Notes: generated from the letters alone by a model not told the origin. Positions 5,447 to 14,118 are shown, counted from the first letter of the stretch. The stretch is 14,351 bases of DNA from an uncultured Collinsella sp. (GCA_900549215.1 URNJ01000033.1:1-14351), one strand, 5' to 3'. Translations and numbers: made by a program.

Positions 5447-8251
5447 GTGAGAGCTGCCACTGCCCTTCGTTCAGTTATATGTCGCGCCCTGACCATTGTG
5501 CTTGCCGCGCTTGCCGTGCTGAGTTCAATCGCGCCTGTTCAGGCTTTTGCCGATGACTCTAGTCAGCAGGTCAAAACGGTCCGCGTTGGTTGGCTTGTCA
5601 ACAACGAGGGCTTCCAGGACGGCACCCCCGGCGAGCGTCTCTCGGGATGGGGTTACGAGTACCTCCAGACCCTCTCGTACTACACACCCGGCTGGCAGTA
5701 CGAATACGTCTCCGGCACCTTCGCCGAGCTTATGGACATGCTCGAGGCGGGCGAGATCGACCTCATGCCCAACATCTCCTACTCCGAGGAACGCGCCCAA
5801 AAGCTGCTCTTTTCCTCGAACCCCGAGGGCACCGAGCGCTACTACATCTATGCCAGGCCCGAGCGCGACGATCTGGCCAAGGGTGACCCCCAAGCGCTCC
5901 AAGGCCTTACCATCGGCTGCAACCCCGACGTTATGCAAACCTTCGTTGGCCAGCAGTGGCTCGCCAACGAAGGCATTACCTGCACCTATAAAGAAATCGA
6001 CACTGGCGGTGCCCTCTTTGACGCACTCGCAAACAACGAGGTCGATGCCATCATCATGAACGACACGACCTCGTCGCCCAGCGCCTCCCCCATGTTCTAC
6101 ATTGGTTCGAGCGACTACTATTTTGCCGTCCCCAAAAGCCGCCCCGACCTGATGGACGACATCAATGCCGCTATGTCGGCAATCGCCCGCGTCAACCCAC
6201 GCTATAACGACGAAGTCAAATCTAGCTACTCGACCCAAAACAGCGGTTCATCATCGCTCAACGGCCCCGAATGTTCCTGGCTCAAAGCAAACAACAACGC
6301 CATCACGCTCGGCTACATTACGGGCAAACTCCCCTACTGCAACGAGGACGAAGACGGCGAAATGGAAGGCTCGCTCGCATCGCTTGCGACGACGCTGCAC
6401 GATAAATTTGGCATTACGGTCAAAACCGTCGCCTTTGATAGCTACAAGATGATGTCAAAGGCCCTGTCAAAGGGAAGCATAGACGTTGCGCTGCCGGTAT
6501 ACCGAGATTACTGGTTTGCCGAGCAAACAGGCGTTGTGCAGTCGGTATCGTTGGGGACCATATCCCTCACCGCCATCCACACCGGCAGCAACCTGAACAA
6601 AGACCTTCAGAACATCGCCTGTACCAAATCATCGTTTGTCAACAAAAATGCACTTGAAAGTCTGTTCCCCACAGCAACCGTAACCGAATACCAATCCGAC
6701 GATGAAGCGTTCGACGCCCTCAGGAAGGGAACGGCGCACTGCATCGTCGCTCCCAGTTCACGCGTAAAAACCATCGGTGACCGTTACGATCTCGAGGACT
6801 GCGAGACGACCGAGCTCCCTGACACCTGTGAGCTCTCGTGCTGGATTTCGCGCGGAAAACCCGAGCTGTTGGGAATCATCAACAAGGGCATCATCAATGC
6901 CGGAGAATCGCTCTCCGCAAGCAATTTCTCCTCCACGTCGTACACGGCCCAGGAATCCAACACGCTTCAATTCCTTTTTCGCAACCGCACCGCCATTGCA
7001 GCTACCCTCATCGGTATGTTGTCGGTCGGCATCGTCCTGCTCATCTGGGCGCTCGTGCGCGCTCGAACCGAGCGCAAAAAAGCCGATGCCGCCAACGCCG
7101 CTAAGACGGCGTTCCTCACGCGCATGAGCCACGACATCCGCACGCCGCTCAACGGCATCCTGGGCCTTATCGAGATCGAGGAATTGAAGGAAGGCGATAT
7201 GCAAGTCGCCCGCGAGAGCCGTGCCAAGGCGCGCGTTGCCGCCAATCACCTGCTCTCGCTGATCAACGACATCCTCGAGATGGGAAAAATCGAAGACCGC
7301 AAGCTAACACTGGAACATGTGCCTTTTAACCTCAAAGAGCTCTGTGACAATACGCTGGTTCTGTGCAAGCTCCGCGCATCCGATAACGGCATCACCATGC
7401 AGGACAATAGTCTGCCATACACCACGGGGCCATACATGGTCGGCAGTCCCACCCATATCCGACAGATCATGATCAACCTGTTAGACAACAGCATTAAGTA
7501 CAACAAGCGCGGCGGCTCCGTCACCTTTAGCTCAAAGACCAAGCCACTCGATAACGGGCGCGCGCTCTTTTGCTTTAGCGTTTCGGATACCGGCATTGGC
7601 ATGACTCCCAAATTCTTAAAACATATCTATGAGCCGTTTGCCCAAGAAGGTGACGATGCGCGCAGCAAGTTCCAAGGAACCGGCATGGGCATGCCAATCG
7701 TCAAGTCGCTTATTGAACTGATGGACGGCACTATCGAAGTCACCAGCGAGCTCCATGTGGGCACCTCGTTCTACGTGGAGATTCCGCTCGATATCGACGA
7801 GAATCCCCAGGCGCGGGCGAATACGGTTGAGAGTGCGCCCGACTGCTCGCTCGCCGACATGAACGTGCTGCTCGCCGAAGACAACGAATTGAATGCCGAG
7901 ATTGCCCAGGCGCTGCTAGAATCCGAGGGCATCGTGGTCACCCGCGCCGCCAACGGCAACGAAGTCGTCGATCTGTACCTGTCGCATCCCGCCGGCAGCT
8001 TCGATGCCATTTTGATGGACATCATGATGCCGGATATGGACGGCTACGAGGCAACCCGCGTGATTCGTCTGAGCGAGAAGGTCGATGCAGCCGATATCCC
8101 CATCATCGCGCTCACCGCCAATGCCTTTGCCGAGGACGCCAAGGCGGCACACGACGCCGGCATGAACGCCCATCTGTCCAAACCGCTCGACTTTAACAAG
8201 CTCAAAAACATACTCGCCCGCATCAAGAAAAACGGACCCGTTTCGCTATAG
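5447..8251 (+). CDS. BvgS/EvgS-like hybrid histidine kinase with two periplasmic solute-binding domains
   Basis: The protein has 934 residues. A signal peptide (about 1-35, ending QAFA before DD) is followed by two tandem SBP_bac_3/Venus-flytrap domains (about 42-262 and 276-508), one membrane helix (about 514-538), a HisKA domain with phospho-acceptor His562 in SHDIRTPLNG, an HATPase domain (N-box Asn681 in LLDNSIKYN, then DTGIGM and GTGMGMPI), and a C-terminal receiver domain (about 804-925) with Asp858 in LMDIMMPDMDG. This layout fits ligand sensing outside and a His-to-Asp relay inside, but without the PAS and HPt modules of BvgS. A TTG at 5441 is also in frame, but AGGA at 5437-5440 is spaced six bases from the GTG at 5447, so that start is chosen. 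The ligand is probably a small solute such as an amino acid, by family only. No partner regulator is adjacent. Confidence 0.93.
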   Translation: MRAATALRSVICRALTIVLAALAVLSSIAPVQAFADDSSQQVKTVRVGWLVNNEGFQDGTPGERLSGWGYEYLQTLSYYTPGWQYEYVSGTFAELMDMLEAGEIDLMPNISYSEERAQKLLFSSNPEGTERYYIYARPERDDLAKGDPQALQGLTIGCNPDVMQTFVGQQWLANEGITCTYKEIDTGGALFDALANNEVDAIIMNDTTSSPSASPMFYIGSSDYYFAVPKSRPDLMDDINAAMSAIARVNPRYNDEVKSSYSTQNSGSSSLNGPECSWLKANNNAITLGYITGKLPYCNEDEDGEMEGSLASLATTLHDKFGITVKTVAFDSYKMMSKALSKGSIDVALPVYRDYWFAEQTGVVQSVSLGTISLTAIHTGSNLNKDLQNIACTKSSFVNKNALESLFPTATVTEYQSDDEAFDALRKGTAHCIVAPSSRVKTIGDRYDLEDCETTELPDTCELSCWISRGKPELLGIINKGIINAGESLSASNFSSTSYTAQESNTLQFLFRNRTAIAATLIGMLSVGIVLLIWALVRARTERKKADAANAAKTAFLTRMSHDIRTPLNGILGLIEIEELKEGDMQVARESRAKARVAANHLLSLINDILEMGKIEDRKLTLEHVPFNLKELCDNTLVLCKLRASDNGITMQDNSLPYTTGPYMVGSPTHIRQIMINLLDNSIKYNKRGGSVTFSSKTKPLDNGRALFCFSVSDTGIGMTPKFLKHIYEPFAQEGDDARSKFQGTGMGMPIVKSLIELMDGTIEVTSELHVGTSFYVEIPLDIDENPQARANTVESAPDCSLADMNVLLAEDNELNAEIAQALLESEGIVVTRAANGNEVVDLYLSHPAGSFDAILMDIMMPDMDGYEATRVIRLSEKVDAADIPIIALTANAFAEDAKAAHDAGMNAHLSKPLDFNKLKNILARIKKNGPVSL

Positions 8252-8293
8252 TTTGTGCTCAATCACCACGCACGACCAGAAAGGAAGCCAACG

Positions 8294-8773
8294 ATGTTTA
8301 GGCCCTTACGTCGAAAGAAACGCGCCATCACTGACGAGGAAGCGCGCGAACTGCTCGCTACCTGCAAGCGCGGTGTCTTTGCCGTCAACGGCGACAATGG
8401 CTACCCGTACGCCATTCCCGTCAACTACTTCTTCGATGCCGAGCACGACAAGATTTATTTCCATGGCGCCAAAGCCGGCCACAAGGTCGACGCACTCAAG
8501 CGCGATGACAAGGTCTGCTTTACCGTTTACGGCAACGAGTGGCACAAGGACGGTGACTGGGCTCCCTACGTTATGAGTACCGTGGTCTTTGGCCGCTGTC
8601 GCCTGGCAAATGACACTCCCGTGTTTATCGAGGATAAAGTCCGCCAGCTCGCGCTTAAGTACTACCCTTCTGCCGAGGAAGTCGAAGAGGAAATCGCCAA
8701 GGACATTAAGGGCGTCCAGCTCTACGAGATTACGATTGAACATCTTTGCGGTAAGCAGATTCAGGAAAAGTAA
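8294..8773 (+). CDS. Pyridoxamine 5'-phosphate oxidase-like FMN-binding split-barrel protein (Nim-like)
   Basis: The protein has 159 residues and no membrane segment. Features typical of the Nim/PNPOx-like group include an N-terminal helix (ITDEEARELLATCKRG), the strand pair GVFAVNGDNGYPYAIPVNY, then IYFHGAKAGHKVDAL, where small residues and His/Lys contact the flavin phosphate, and VCFTVYGNE. NimA relatives reduce nitroimidazoles; most bacterial members have unknown substrates and may bind FMN or heme-like cofactors. The ATG at 8294 is preferred over an in-frame GTG at 8255 because AAAGGAAG sits just upstream and the protein then starts in line with relatives. It follows the kinase stop by 42 bases on the same strand, so it may share its transcript. 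A functional tie to the kinase is not shown. Confidence 0.85.
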   Translation: MFRPLRRKKRAITDEEARELLATCKRGVFAVNGDNGYPYAIPVNYFFDAEHDKIYFHGAKAGHKVDALKRDDKVCFTVYGNEWHKDGDWAPYVMSTVVFGRCRLANDTPVFIEDKVRQLALKYYPSAEEVEEEIAKDIKGVQLYEITIEHLCGKQIQEK

Positions 8774-8795
8774 GCCCCCTCAGCAGACCTCATCA

Positions 8796-8847
8796 ATAGC
8801 AATATGGCCCGATTCCAACCAACATTGGAACCGGGCCATATTGCTAT
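8796..8847. terminator. Bidirectional hairpin terminator between convergent genes
   Basis: Two 23-base arms (8796-8818 and 8825-8847) are complementary except for one A/C mismatch near position 8812, with a 6-base loop CCAACA. The stem base is AT-rich and the middle is GC-rich (GGCCCG). It sits between the Nim-like gene (stop 8773) and the convergent hybrid kinase, whose TAG stop (8844-8846) lies inside the stem. No long T-run follows on either strand. Position and stem length make a terminator for both genes likely. Confidence 0.75.
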
Positions 8848-11036
8848 AAAGCGTCGGCAGCTATGTGCGCAAGCGCCTCAACGAGCTCCTGCGAACTCAC
8901 GGGTTTACTCAGGTGCGCGTTCATGCCCGCCTCGCGCGAAAGCCTGCGATCGTCGGCAAAGGCGTTGGCGCTCACGGCGATAATCGGCGTGGTCGCGGCA
9001 TCCTCACGATCGAGTGCTCGAATCCGACGCGTGGCCTCAAGGCCGTCGATACCGGGCATCATGATGTCCATCAACACCACGTCGTACTCGTACGGCGCGC
9101 TCGCGGCAAACATCTCGACGGCAGACTCGCCATCCTTAGCATACGTCACGACGGCACCGGCACGGCTGAGCGTAAACTGCGCGATCTCGGCATTCAGATC
9201 GTTATCCTCTACGAGCAAAACGCGCAAGCCCTGGAGCGCATCGCCATCGCCCGCATCCGCGCGCACTGCCTGAGGAATCTCAGAGCGTTTGCATTTCTCG
9301 AACGGCAGGCGGATGGTAAACGTCGTCCCCTGCCCCAAGACGCTCGTAAAACTCATGGTTCCGCCCATAAGCTCGACCAACTGTTTTGCGATAGGCGCGC
9401 CCAGGCCAGTTCCCGATGAAGCGCCTTCCACCTGTTGCCCCTCACGGCAAAACGGCTCGTAGAGGCGCTGTTGGAACTCCTCGCTCATGCCAATACCGTT
9501 GTCGGCGATCGTGTATTCATAGACGGGGACGCCATCCGCTGGCCCCACCTCGCGGCACACCAGGCGAACATAGCCGCCCTGGCGGTTGTACTTGACGGCA
9601 TTGCCGGCAATATTGAGCAACAAGCGCTTGAGGTGCGTCACGCTCACCCGCGCATAGGGATGATTAAGCGTCTGCTGGTCGCAGATAATTGTCACCAGAC
9701 GCTCCTCGGCCTGGCGCTCCAGAATATCGCGCACCTCGTGGTTGAGGGTCACCAAGTTTGTGGGAACAAGCTCCAGATCGACCTGCCCGCTCTCCAGGCG
9801 ACTCATATCCAGGGCCTCGTTGGCAAGGTCGAGAAGCAGTCCCGATGCCATCCAGATCTTTGAGCGGCACTCGGTCTGCTTTTGAAGATCGTCCGCATTG
9901 GCATCGCCGACCTCAACCATACCGCGAATGCCGTTGATGGGCGTGCGCAGATCGTGGCTCATGCGACGCAAAAACTCCGTCTTTGCCGAGTTGGCAGACG
10001 AGGCCTCACGCGCTGCCTTTGCCAGTTTGTCGCCATAGTCGCGCTCCTGCTGCAGCAAGTCCGTCAAACGTCGACGATCAGCGCGGCGGCGCACCATCAC
10101 AACAACGGCTATAACACCGCTGTAGAGCACCAGCACGCCGGCAGCAACAGCCGCGACGACCTCAAAGTAGCGCTGCGCCGAGGCATAGGTGTACACGTAG
10201 AACCCGCGCGCTTTTCCAAATGTGCCCAGATACCACTCGCCGCTGGCGTTGACCAGTCGGACTTTGCCGGGCAGGCATCGATCCTTAATACCGTCGACAA
10301 TAAAGACATCCGTTGCAGGCAGATTGAATACGCCCAATATGGTGGGTTCAACGGCATTGGTCGCAACGACCTTGCCATCGCTTTCGATCACGATATTGCC
10401 GCTGTCGATGGTCTCATAACCACCGAGCAGGCTCTGCAGTTTGAGCGTATTGCTTGCAACTGCCTTCGCGCTCTGATGCCTGACCGCGATAACGATGCCC
10501 TCGCCATCTTGCCGGGTCACGCAACCAATGTCTGCAACCGAATCATCCGAAAGCGTAATGCGGGCGGTATAGGACTTAAGCGGATGGGCTGCCACCTCCA
10601 GCACGGGTGCTTCCTTGAGATACGCAGCGAGCGACTCGTAGCCCACGCCATCCGTCGAGGACTCGGACACCAAATTGCCCGATGCGTCCGTCACGATCAG
10701 TGCGCTCACGTTGAACTGGTCGGCATATTGCTCCAGCATGGCGTTATCCACCGAACCGTCGCGCTCCATATCGCGCGCTGTCTCTCCTGCGATCTCCATA
10801 ACGCGAATCAGGTTTTTGGTCGTATAGGCGCTATTGAACGCATCGTATGAAAGGCTCTGCGTCGCCACGTAATCGACAACGTCGGCAAATCGCTGCTCGG
10901 CTTGGGCCGTCGTGTAACCGTAGCTCATCATGCCGGCAACAACCGAGAGCGCTATCCCCAGCAGAGCGACAAGGAGCCATGCTCCTGCCGAACGATTGCC
11001 CCGCTCCTCTACGGCGTGGTCGGGCGCATCGATCAT
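8844..11036 (-). CDS. Hybrid histidine kinase with Cache-like periplasmic domain and C-terminal receiver
   Basis: The protein has 730 residues: a membrane helix (about 19-41), a periplasmic domain of about 250 residues (42-290) with a Cache-like stretch FNVSALIVTDASGNLVSES, a second helix (about 291-314), a coiled linker, HisKA with His361 in SHDLRTPING, HATPase boxes NIAGNAVKYN, DNGIGM and GTGLGAPI, and a receiver domain with Asp657 in LMDIMMPGIDG. No HPt or DNA-binding output domain is present. The ATG overlaps the stop of the upstream lipoprotein gene (ATGA, 11033-11036) with GGAGGG at good spacing, so the two are translationally coupled. The receiver closely resembles that of the kinase ending at 8251 (EDN.LNAEIAQ, ANAFA.D, AGMNAHLSKP), suggesting a shared origin. 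The natural model is that the lipoprotein binds a solute and presents it to this kinase; this is inference. Confidence 0.92.
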   Translation of the reverse strand: MIDAPDHAVEERGNRSAGAWLLVALLGIALSVVAGMMSYGYTTAQAEQRFADVVDYVATQSLSYDAFNSAYTTKNLIRVMEIAGETARDMERDGSVDNAMLEQYADQFNVSALIVTDASGNLVSESSTDGVGYESLAAYLKEAPVLEVAAHPLKSYTARITLSDDSVADIGCVTRQDGEGIVIAVRHQSAKAVASNTLKLQSLLGGYETIDSGNIVIESDGKVVATNAVEPTILGVFNLPATDVFIVDGIKDRCLPGKVRLVNASGEWYLGTFGKARGFYVYTYASAQRYFEVVAAVAAGVLVLYSGVIAVVVMVRRRADRRRLTDLLQQERDYGDKLAKAAREASSANSAKTEFLRRMSHDLRTPINGIRGMVEVGDANADDLQKQTECRSKIWMASGLLLDLANEALDMSRLESGQVDLELVPTNLVTLNHEVRDILERQAEERLVTIICDQQTLNHPYARVSVTHLKRLLLNIAGNAVKYNRQGGYVRLVCREVGPADGVPVYEYTIADNGIGMSEEFQQRLYEPFCREGQQVEGASSGTGLGAPIAKQLVELMGGTMSFTSVLGQGTTFTIRLPFEKCKRSEIPQAVRADAGDGDALQGLRVLLVEDNDLNAEIAQFTLSRAGAVVTYAKDGESAVEMFAASAPYEYDVVLMDIMMPGIDGLEATRRIRALDREDAATTPIIAVSANAFADDRRLSREAGMNAHLSKPVSSQELVEALAHIAADAL

Positions 11037-11902
11037 GACAAACCCTCCATATTCAAAAATGGCGAAGGGTCATCAAAGTACTTTGACACCAGGCGTTCCA
11101 TGGTGCCGTCGGCTAGCATTTCCTGGTAGGCATGGGTGAGTTTAACGTCGATGCCGCGCGTATCGTTGATATCGAAAGCGGTACCCAAGCCAACCTCCAG
11201 CAGCGGCTCATCCAAAATGCGATACGTTACGCCATAGTCTTTTTCGTAGGTGAGCAGCGAGGACTCATGCGCGGCGATAGCGTCGACCAGACCCTCGACG
11301 AGCGCCGGGTTCAGGTATGAACGGTCCGAGAAGCTGTAGAGCTCCTTGATCTGCGGAACGTTTTCATTTGTACGATTGAGCAAAATGCCCTCGGGCTTGG
11401 TGGTGGACTGGACCGCCACGACCTTATCCTCAAGATCGGCAAGCGTGTAGATATCGCTCTGGGGATCGACCGCGACCACCTGGCAGCTCGCAAGGTACGG
11501 GCCGGCCCAACGATACTCGTTTTCGCGACCCGTCATGCTAAAGCTGCCCATGACGCAATCGAGCTCGCCGCTCGCCAGCAGCTCTTTCTTCTTTTCCCAA
11601 TCGATCAGCTGGTATTTTGGCTTGTAACCAATGCGAGCCAAAGCCTCGGTTAATATCTCGACATCCAGGCCAACAATGTCGCCATACTCGTCGGTATACA
11701 CAAACGGTGGATAGAGGTCGCTTCCGACGTCGAGCGTCTTAAGGTCGTCGTCTTTGGCCTGTGAGGCGTCCAGACCTTCTAATGCAGACGTCGAGGCTCC
11801 GTCATTCGACCCGGAACAGCCGGCTATCGCTACGACAAAGGCGCTCGCCACTGCAAGCGCAACAAACAACGAAATGGCAACCGAGCGACGGGGTCTTTTC
11901 AT
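11033..11902 (-). CDS. Solute-binding lipoprotein (SBP_bac_3), kinase-associated
   Basis: The protein has 289 residues. The N-terminus is a lipoprotein signal: positive MKRPRR, a hydrophobic core, then the lipobox I26-A27-G28-C29. The mature part is a periplasmic binding domain of family 3: LDVGSDLYPPFVYTDEYG, GLDVEILTEALARIGY, LLASGELDCVMGSFSMTGRE, then YRWAGPYLASCQVVAV, with a C-terminal helix ending near the stop. Such proteins usually bind amino acids or related small solutes for ABC importers, but no permease or ATPase is nearby. Instead the gene overlaps the hybrid kinase by 4 bases. The frame is open to 12046; the ATG at 11902 is chosen for its GGAG site and because it starts the signal sequence. 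It is probably anchored outside the membrane as the sensing partner of the kinase. Confidence 0.9.
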   Translation of the reverse strand: MKRPRRSVAISLFVALAVASAFVVAIAGCSGSNDGASTSALEGLDASQAKDDDLKTLDVGSDLYPPFVYTDEYGDIVGLDVEILTEALARIGYKPKYQLIDWEKKKELLASGELDCVMGSFSMTGRENEYRWAGPYLASCQVVAVDPQSDIYTLADLEDKVVAVQSTTKPEGILLNRTNENVPQIKELYSFSDRSYLNPALVEGLVDAIAAHESSLLTYEKDYGVTYRILDEPLLEVGLGTAFDINDTRGIDVKLTHAYQEMLADGTMERLVSKYFDDPSPFLNMEGLS

Positions 11903-11944
11903 CAAGCTCCAGACGATCCTGTTTACAGACTGAAATGGTAAAAA

Positions 11945-11953
11945 ATAATAGCA
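11945..11953 (-). promoter_or_regulatory. Likely extended -10 promoter for the lipoprotein-kinase operon
   Basis: On the minus strand TGCTATTAT (11945-11953) matches an extended -10 element (TGnTATAAT, one mismatch) inside an AT-rich stretch, 42 bases before the lipoprotein ATG. The best -35-like hexamer, TTGGGC, is 20 bases upstream, which is too far, so the TG extension would have to compensate. Start of transcription would be near 11938. Confidence 0.45.
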
Positions 11954-11994
11954 AACAAAACCACACGAGTGCCCAATGGTTGCAGACGTTTTAC

Positions 11995-12036
11995 CATGCG
12001 GGGCCTTCCAGCCGACTTGGCAGAAGGCCCCGCATG
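11995..12036. terminator. GC-rich hairpin downstream of the MalY/PatB gene
   Basis: Perfect 14-base arms at 11995-12008 (CATGCGGGGCCTTC) and 12023-12036 enclose a 14-base loop, which itself can pair CCA with TGG. It starts about ten bases after the stop of the aminotransferase gene and precedes the lipoprotein promoter region on the same strand, so it should end the aminotransferase transcript. There is no T-run after it, so the mechanism may not be the classical intrinsic one. Confidence 0.65.
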
Positions 12037-12046
12037 CAGTGCTCAC

Positions 12047-13261
12047 TTACCGTGCATTAAAAACGTAGCGGTCCAGGCGGTCGCACGCCTCCCTTACGCG
12101 CGAAAGCGGCAGCGCCAGATTCACGCGAATGTGGCAGGGTCCGTGGAACGGGCGGCCGTCCTGATACCCCACGCCCACGCGTGCCCCCTCGTCGAGCAAC
12201 CACTGAATATCGCGGCCATGCTCTCGGCACCACTCGGTGCAGTCCAGAAACACCATGTACGTGCCCTGCGGACGCGAATAGGACACGCCCTCAAAATGCT
12301 CGTCCACGTAATCGCAAAAGTAGTCGACGTTGCCCTTGATGACCTCGTTAAGCTCATCCACCCACTCGTACCCCTGTGGCTGGTAGGCGCCGATGAGCGC
12401 GTGCATCGAGAGGACGTTCATCTCGTTGTAGTGGGTCTTGTTGGACACGGCGCACACGCGGTCGCACAGCGTCTCGTTATAGATGATGTGATAGCTGCCG
12501 ACCAGACCCGCCAGGTTGAACGTCTTGCTGGGCGCGTAGAGGGCAACCGTGCGCATGCGGGCATCCTCGCTCACCGACTGCGTCGGGATGTGCTTGTGCC
12601 CCGGCAGGATGATATCGGACCAAATCTCGTCCGAGATCACCACGCAATCGTGCTGGCGATAGATGTCCATGGCGCGCTCAATCTCGTCACGCTCCCATAC
12701 ACGGCCGCAGGGATTGTGCGGCGAGCAGAACACCGCGGCATGGATGTGGTTTTGGGCGAGCTCGCGCTCCATGTCCTCAAAGTCCATGCGCCACACGCCC
12801 TGATCATCGAGCTTAAGCGGGCTGTGGACAATACGATAGCCCGCGGCCTCGATGGACTTGGTAAAGCCGATGTAGGTAGGGCTGTGGACCAACACCGCAT
12901 CGCCTGGCTGAACATACGCACGCAGCGTCGACACAACACCGCCCAGCACGCCGTTTTCGTAACCGATATGTTCAGGGCGCAGGCCCTCAACGCCGTTGCG
13001 ACGGCTCTGCCATTCGATGATGCGGTCGAAGTACTCGGGACGCGGATTGAAGTAGCCAAACATGGGGTGCTGAGCGCGCTTGATGATGTACTCCTGAACC
13101 GTGGGCACCGTGGCGAAGTTCATGTCGGCCACCCACATGGGAATGCGGTCGAAGCCCTCGTCGGGTGCGTTCGGAGCCATACCGGGGATCTCGCCCCAAG
13201 AGTCAACGGCGATGGCATCCATGCCGTGGCGGTCGATAAGCGAGCTAAAGTCGTATTTCAT
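12047..13261 (-). CDS. MalY/PatB family PLP-dependent aminotransferase / cystathionine beta-lyase
   Basis: The protein has 404 residues, fold-type I PLP enzyme, full length for the family. MalY/PatB marks are MWVADMNFATVPTV with HPMFGYF near the N-terminus, SPTYIGF, FCSPHNPCGRVW (Asn stacks near the cofactor), ISDEIWSDI (Asp pairs with the pyridine nitrogen), APSKTFNLAG with the Schiff-base Lys246, and HIRVNLALP with Arg379 binding the substrate carboxylate. Members cleave the C-S bond of cystathionine or cysteine conjugates, giving pyruvate, ammonia and a thiol; E. coli MalY also represses the maltose regulon. The cytoplasmic role here is probably sulfur amino-acid metabolism. The ATG at 13261 has GGGAG at good spacing. 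A strong hairpin follows the gene. The gene is separated by 112 bases from trmO upstream, so separate transcription is possible. Confidence 0.92.
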   Translation of the reverse strand: MKYDFSSLIDRHGMDAIAVDSWGEIPGMAPNAPDEGFDRIPMWVADMNFATVPTVQEYIIKRAQHPMFGYFNPRPEYFDRIIEWQSRRNGVEGLRPEHIGYENGVLGGVVSTLRAYVQPGDAVLVHSPTYIGFTKSIEAAGYRIVHSPLKLDDQGVWRMDFEDMERELAQNHIHAAVFCSPHNPCGRVWERDEIERAMDIYRQHDCVVISDEIWSDIILPGHKHIPTQSVSEDARMRTVALYAPSKTFNLAGLVGSYHIIYNETLCDRVCAVSNKTHYNEMNVLSMHALIGAYQPQGYEWVDELNEVIKGNVDYFCDYVDEHFEGVSYSRPQGTYMVFLDCTEWCREHGRDIQWLLDEGARVGVGYQDGRPFHGPCHIRVNLALPLSRVREACDRLDRYVFNAR

Positions 13262-13373
13262 GCTGAGCTCCCATGCAAAGCGGACTATTTTGGTAGGCGT
13301 TATTGTCCACCAGCATGGGCGATTTTGACATGGGGTTTGGCGCTTAATTTGACGGGTTCAGACGAATGGCTGG

Positions 13374-14111
13374 TTAGTCTTGCGCGTCGTTGACGGCGAC
13401 TACGGTTAGCTGGGTTTCGTCGACCGTAAACGATATGTCGAGCCCGGCGTAGGCCAGATGATAGACGCGGTTTGGCTCGTGTTTGCTGCCCGCGCGGCGC
13501 GGATCTTGGCGTAGAACCTCGACCAAGCCAGAAATCTTTGCGGGCGGGACCATATCCTGCAGAGCTTGCGGAAACTCAACATCGAGCTCTTGCCACGGCG
13601 CGTCCTCAATCCAGCCGCCGGTCGCATCCGGGTGACAGTCCGCAAACGGAATGTAGGGCTTAATGTCGTAGATGGGCGTGCCGTCGCGCAGATCGGCCCC
13701 CAGCACATGGATGATGGGGCCATCGTCGGTGAGCTCAACGTGATCGAGCTTTACGCAGGTAAGTCCGATGGGATTGGGGCGAAACGGGCTGCGCGTGGCA
13801 AAGACGCCCACGCGCTCGGCTCCGCCCAAACGCGGCGGGCGCACGGTTTTCGACCACTTGGCATTGGTGCCGGACCTGTCCTGCGCCTTGGCATCGGCAG
13901 CTATGTCCTTAGCCGTGCCGCCGGGCGTTCCGTTTTCGAAGCGCCACAGCAGCCATAGGTGAGAGAAGGAGTCCAGGCCCTCAACTGCTGCATTGGAGGC
14001 AAATTCCGGCTCAAAGACGATGCGTCCCTGCAGATGGGGCGCCAAAAAGCTGTTACGCGGAATGCCGAACTTCTGCGGCAGGTCGGTATGTATGTGTGCA
14101 ATAGGTTCCAT
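13374..14111 (-). CDS. trmO: tRNA (N6-threonylcarbamoyladenosine(37)-N6)-methyltransferase TrmO
   Basis: The protein has 245 residues. TrmO (TsaA/YaeB family) uses SAM to methylate t6A at position 37 of a threonine tRNA, giving m6t6A and tuning decoding. Visible family marks are PIAHIHTDLPQKFGIPRN at the start, FSHLWLLWRF, the RPPRLGG loop (91-97) and GVFATRSPFRPNPIGLT (102-118), followed by LGADLRDGTPIYDIKPYIP; the C-terminal TrmO domain runs to the end (VYHLAYAGLDISFTVDE). The open frame extends to 14342, but that part is GC-rich and unlike the family. Starts at 14111 or 14120 fit homology; neither has a Shine-Dalgarno site. TACAAT lies 7 bases before the ATG at 14111, suggesting a leaderless message, so 14111 is preferred. 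The gene is divergent from the XRE regulator. Confidence 0.92.
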   Translation of the reverse strand: MEPIAHIHTDLPQKFGIPRNSFLAPHLQGRIVFEPEFASNAAVEGLDSFSHLWLLWRFENGTPGGTAKDIAADAKAQDRSGTNAKWSKTVRPPRLGGAERVGVFATRSPFRPNPIGLTCVKLDHVELTDDGPIIHVLGADLRDGTPIYDIKPYIPFADCHPDATGGWIEDAPWQELDVEFPQALQDMVPPAKISGLVEVLRQDPRRAGSKHEPNRVYHLAYAGLDISFTVDETQLTVVAVNDAQD

Positions 14112-14118
14112 GCCGGTC

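Noticed and set aside
11969..13393. A 474-codon open frame on the plus strand
   Set aside because: It is the antisense of the MalY/PatB gene; composition is His/Val/Ala-rich with no recognisable domain or start signal.
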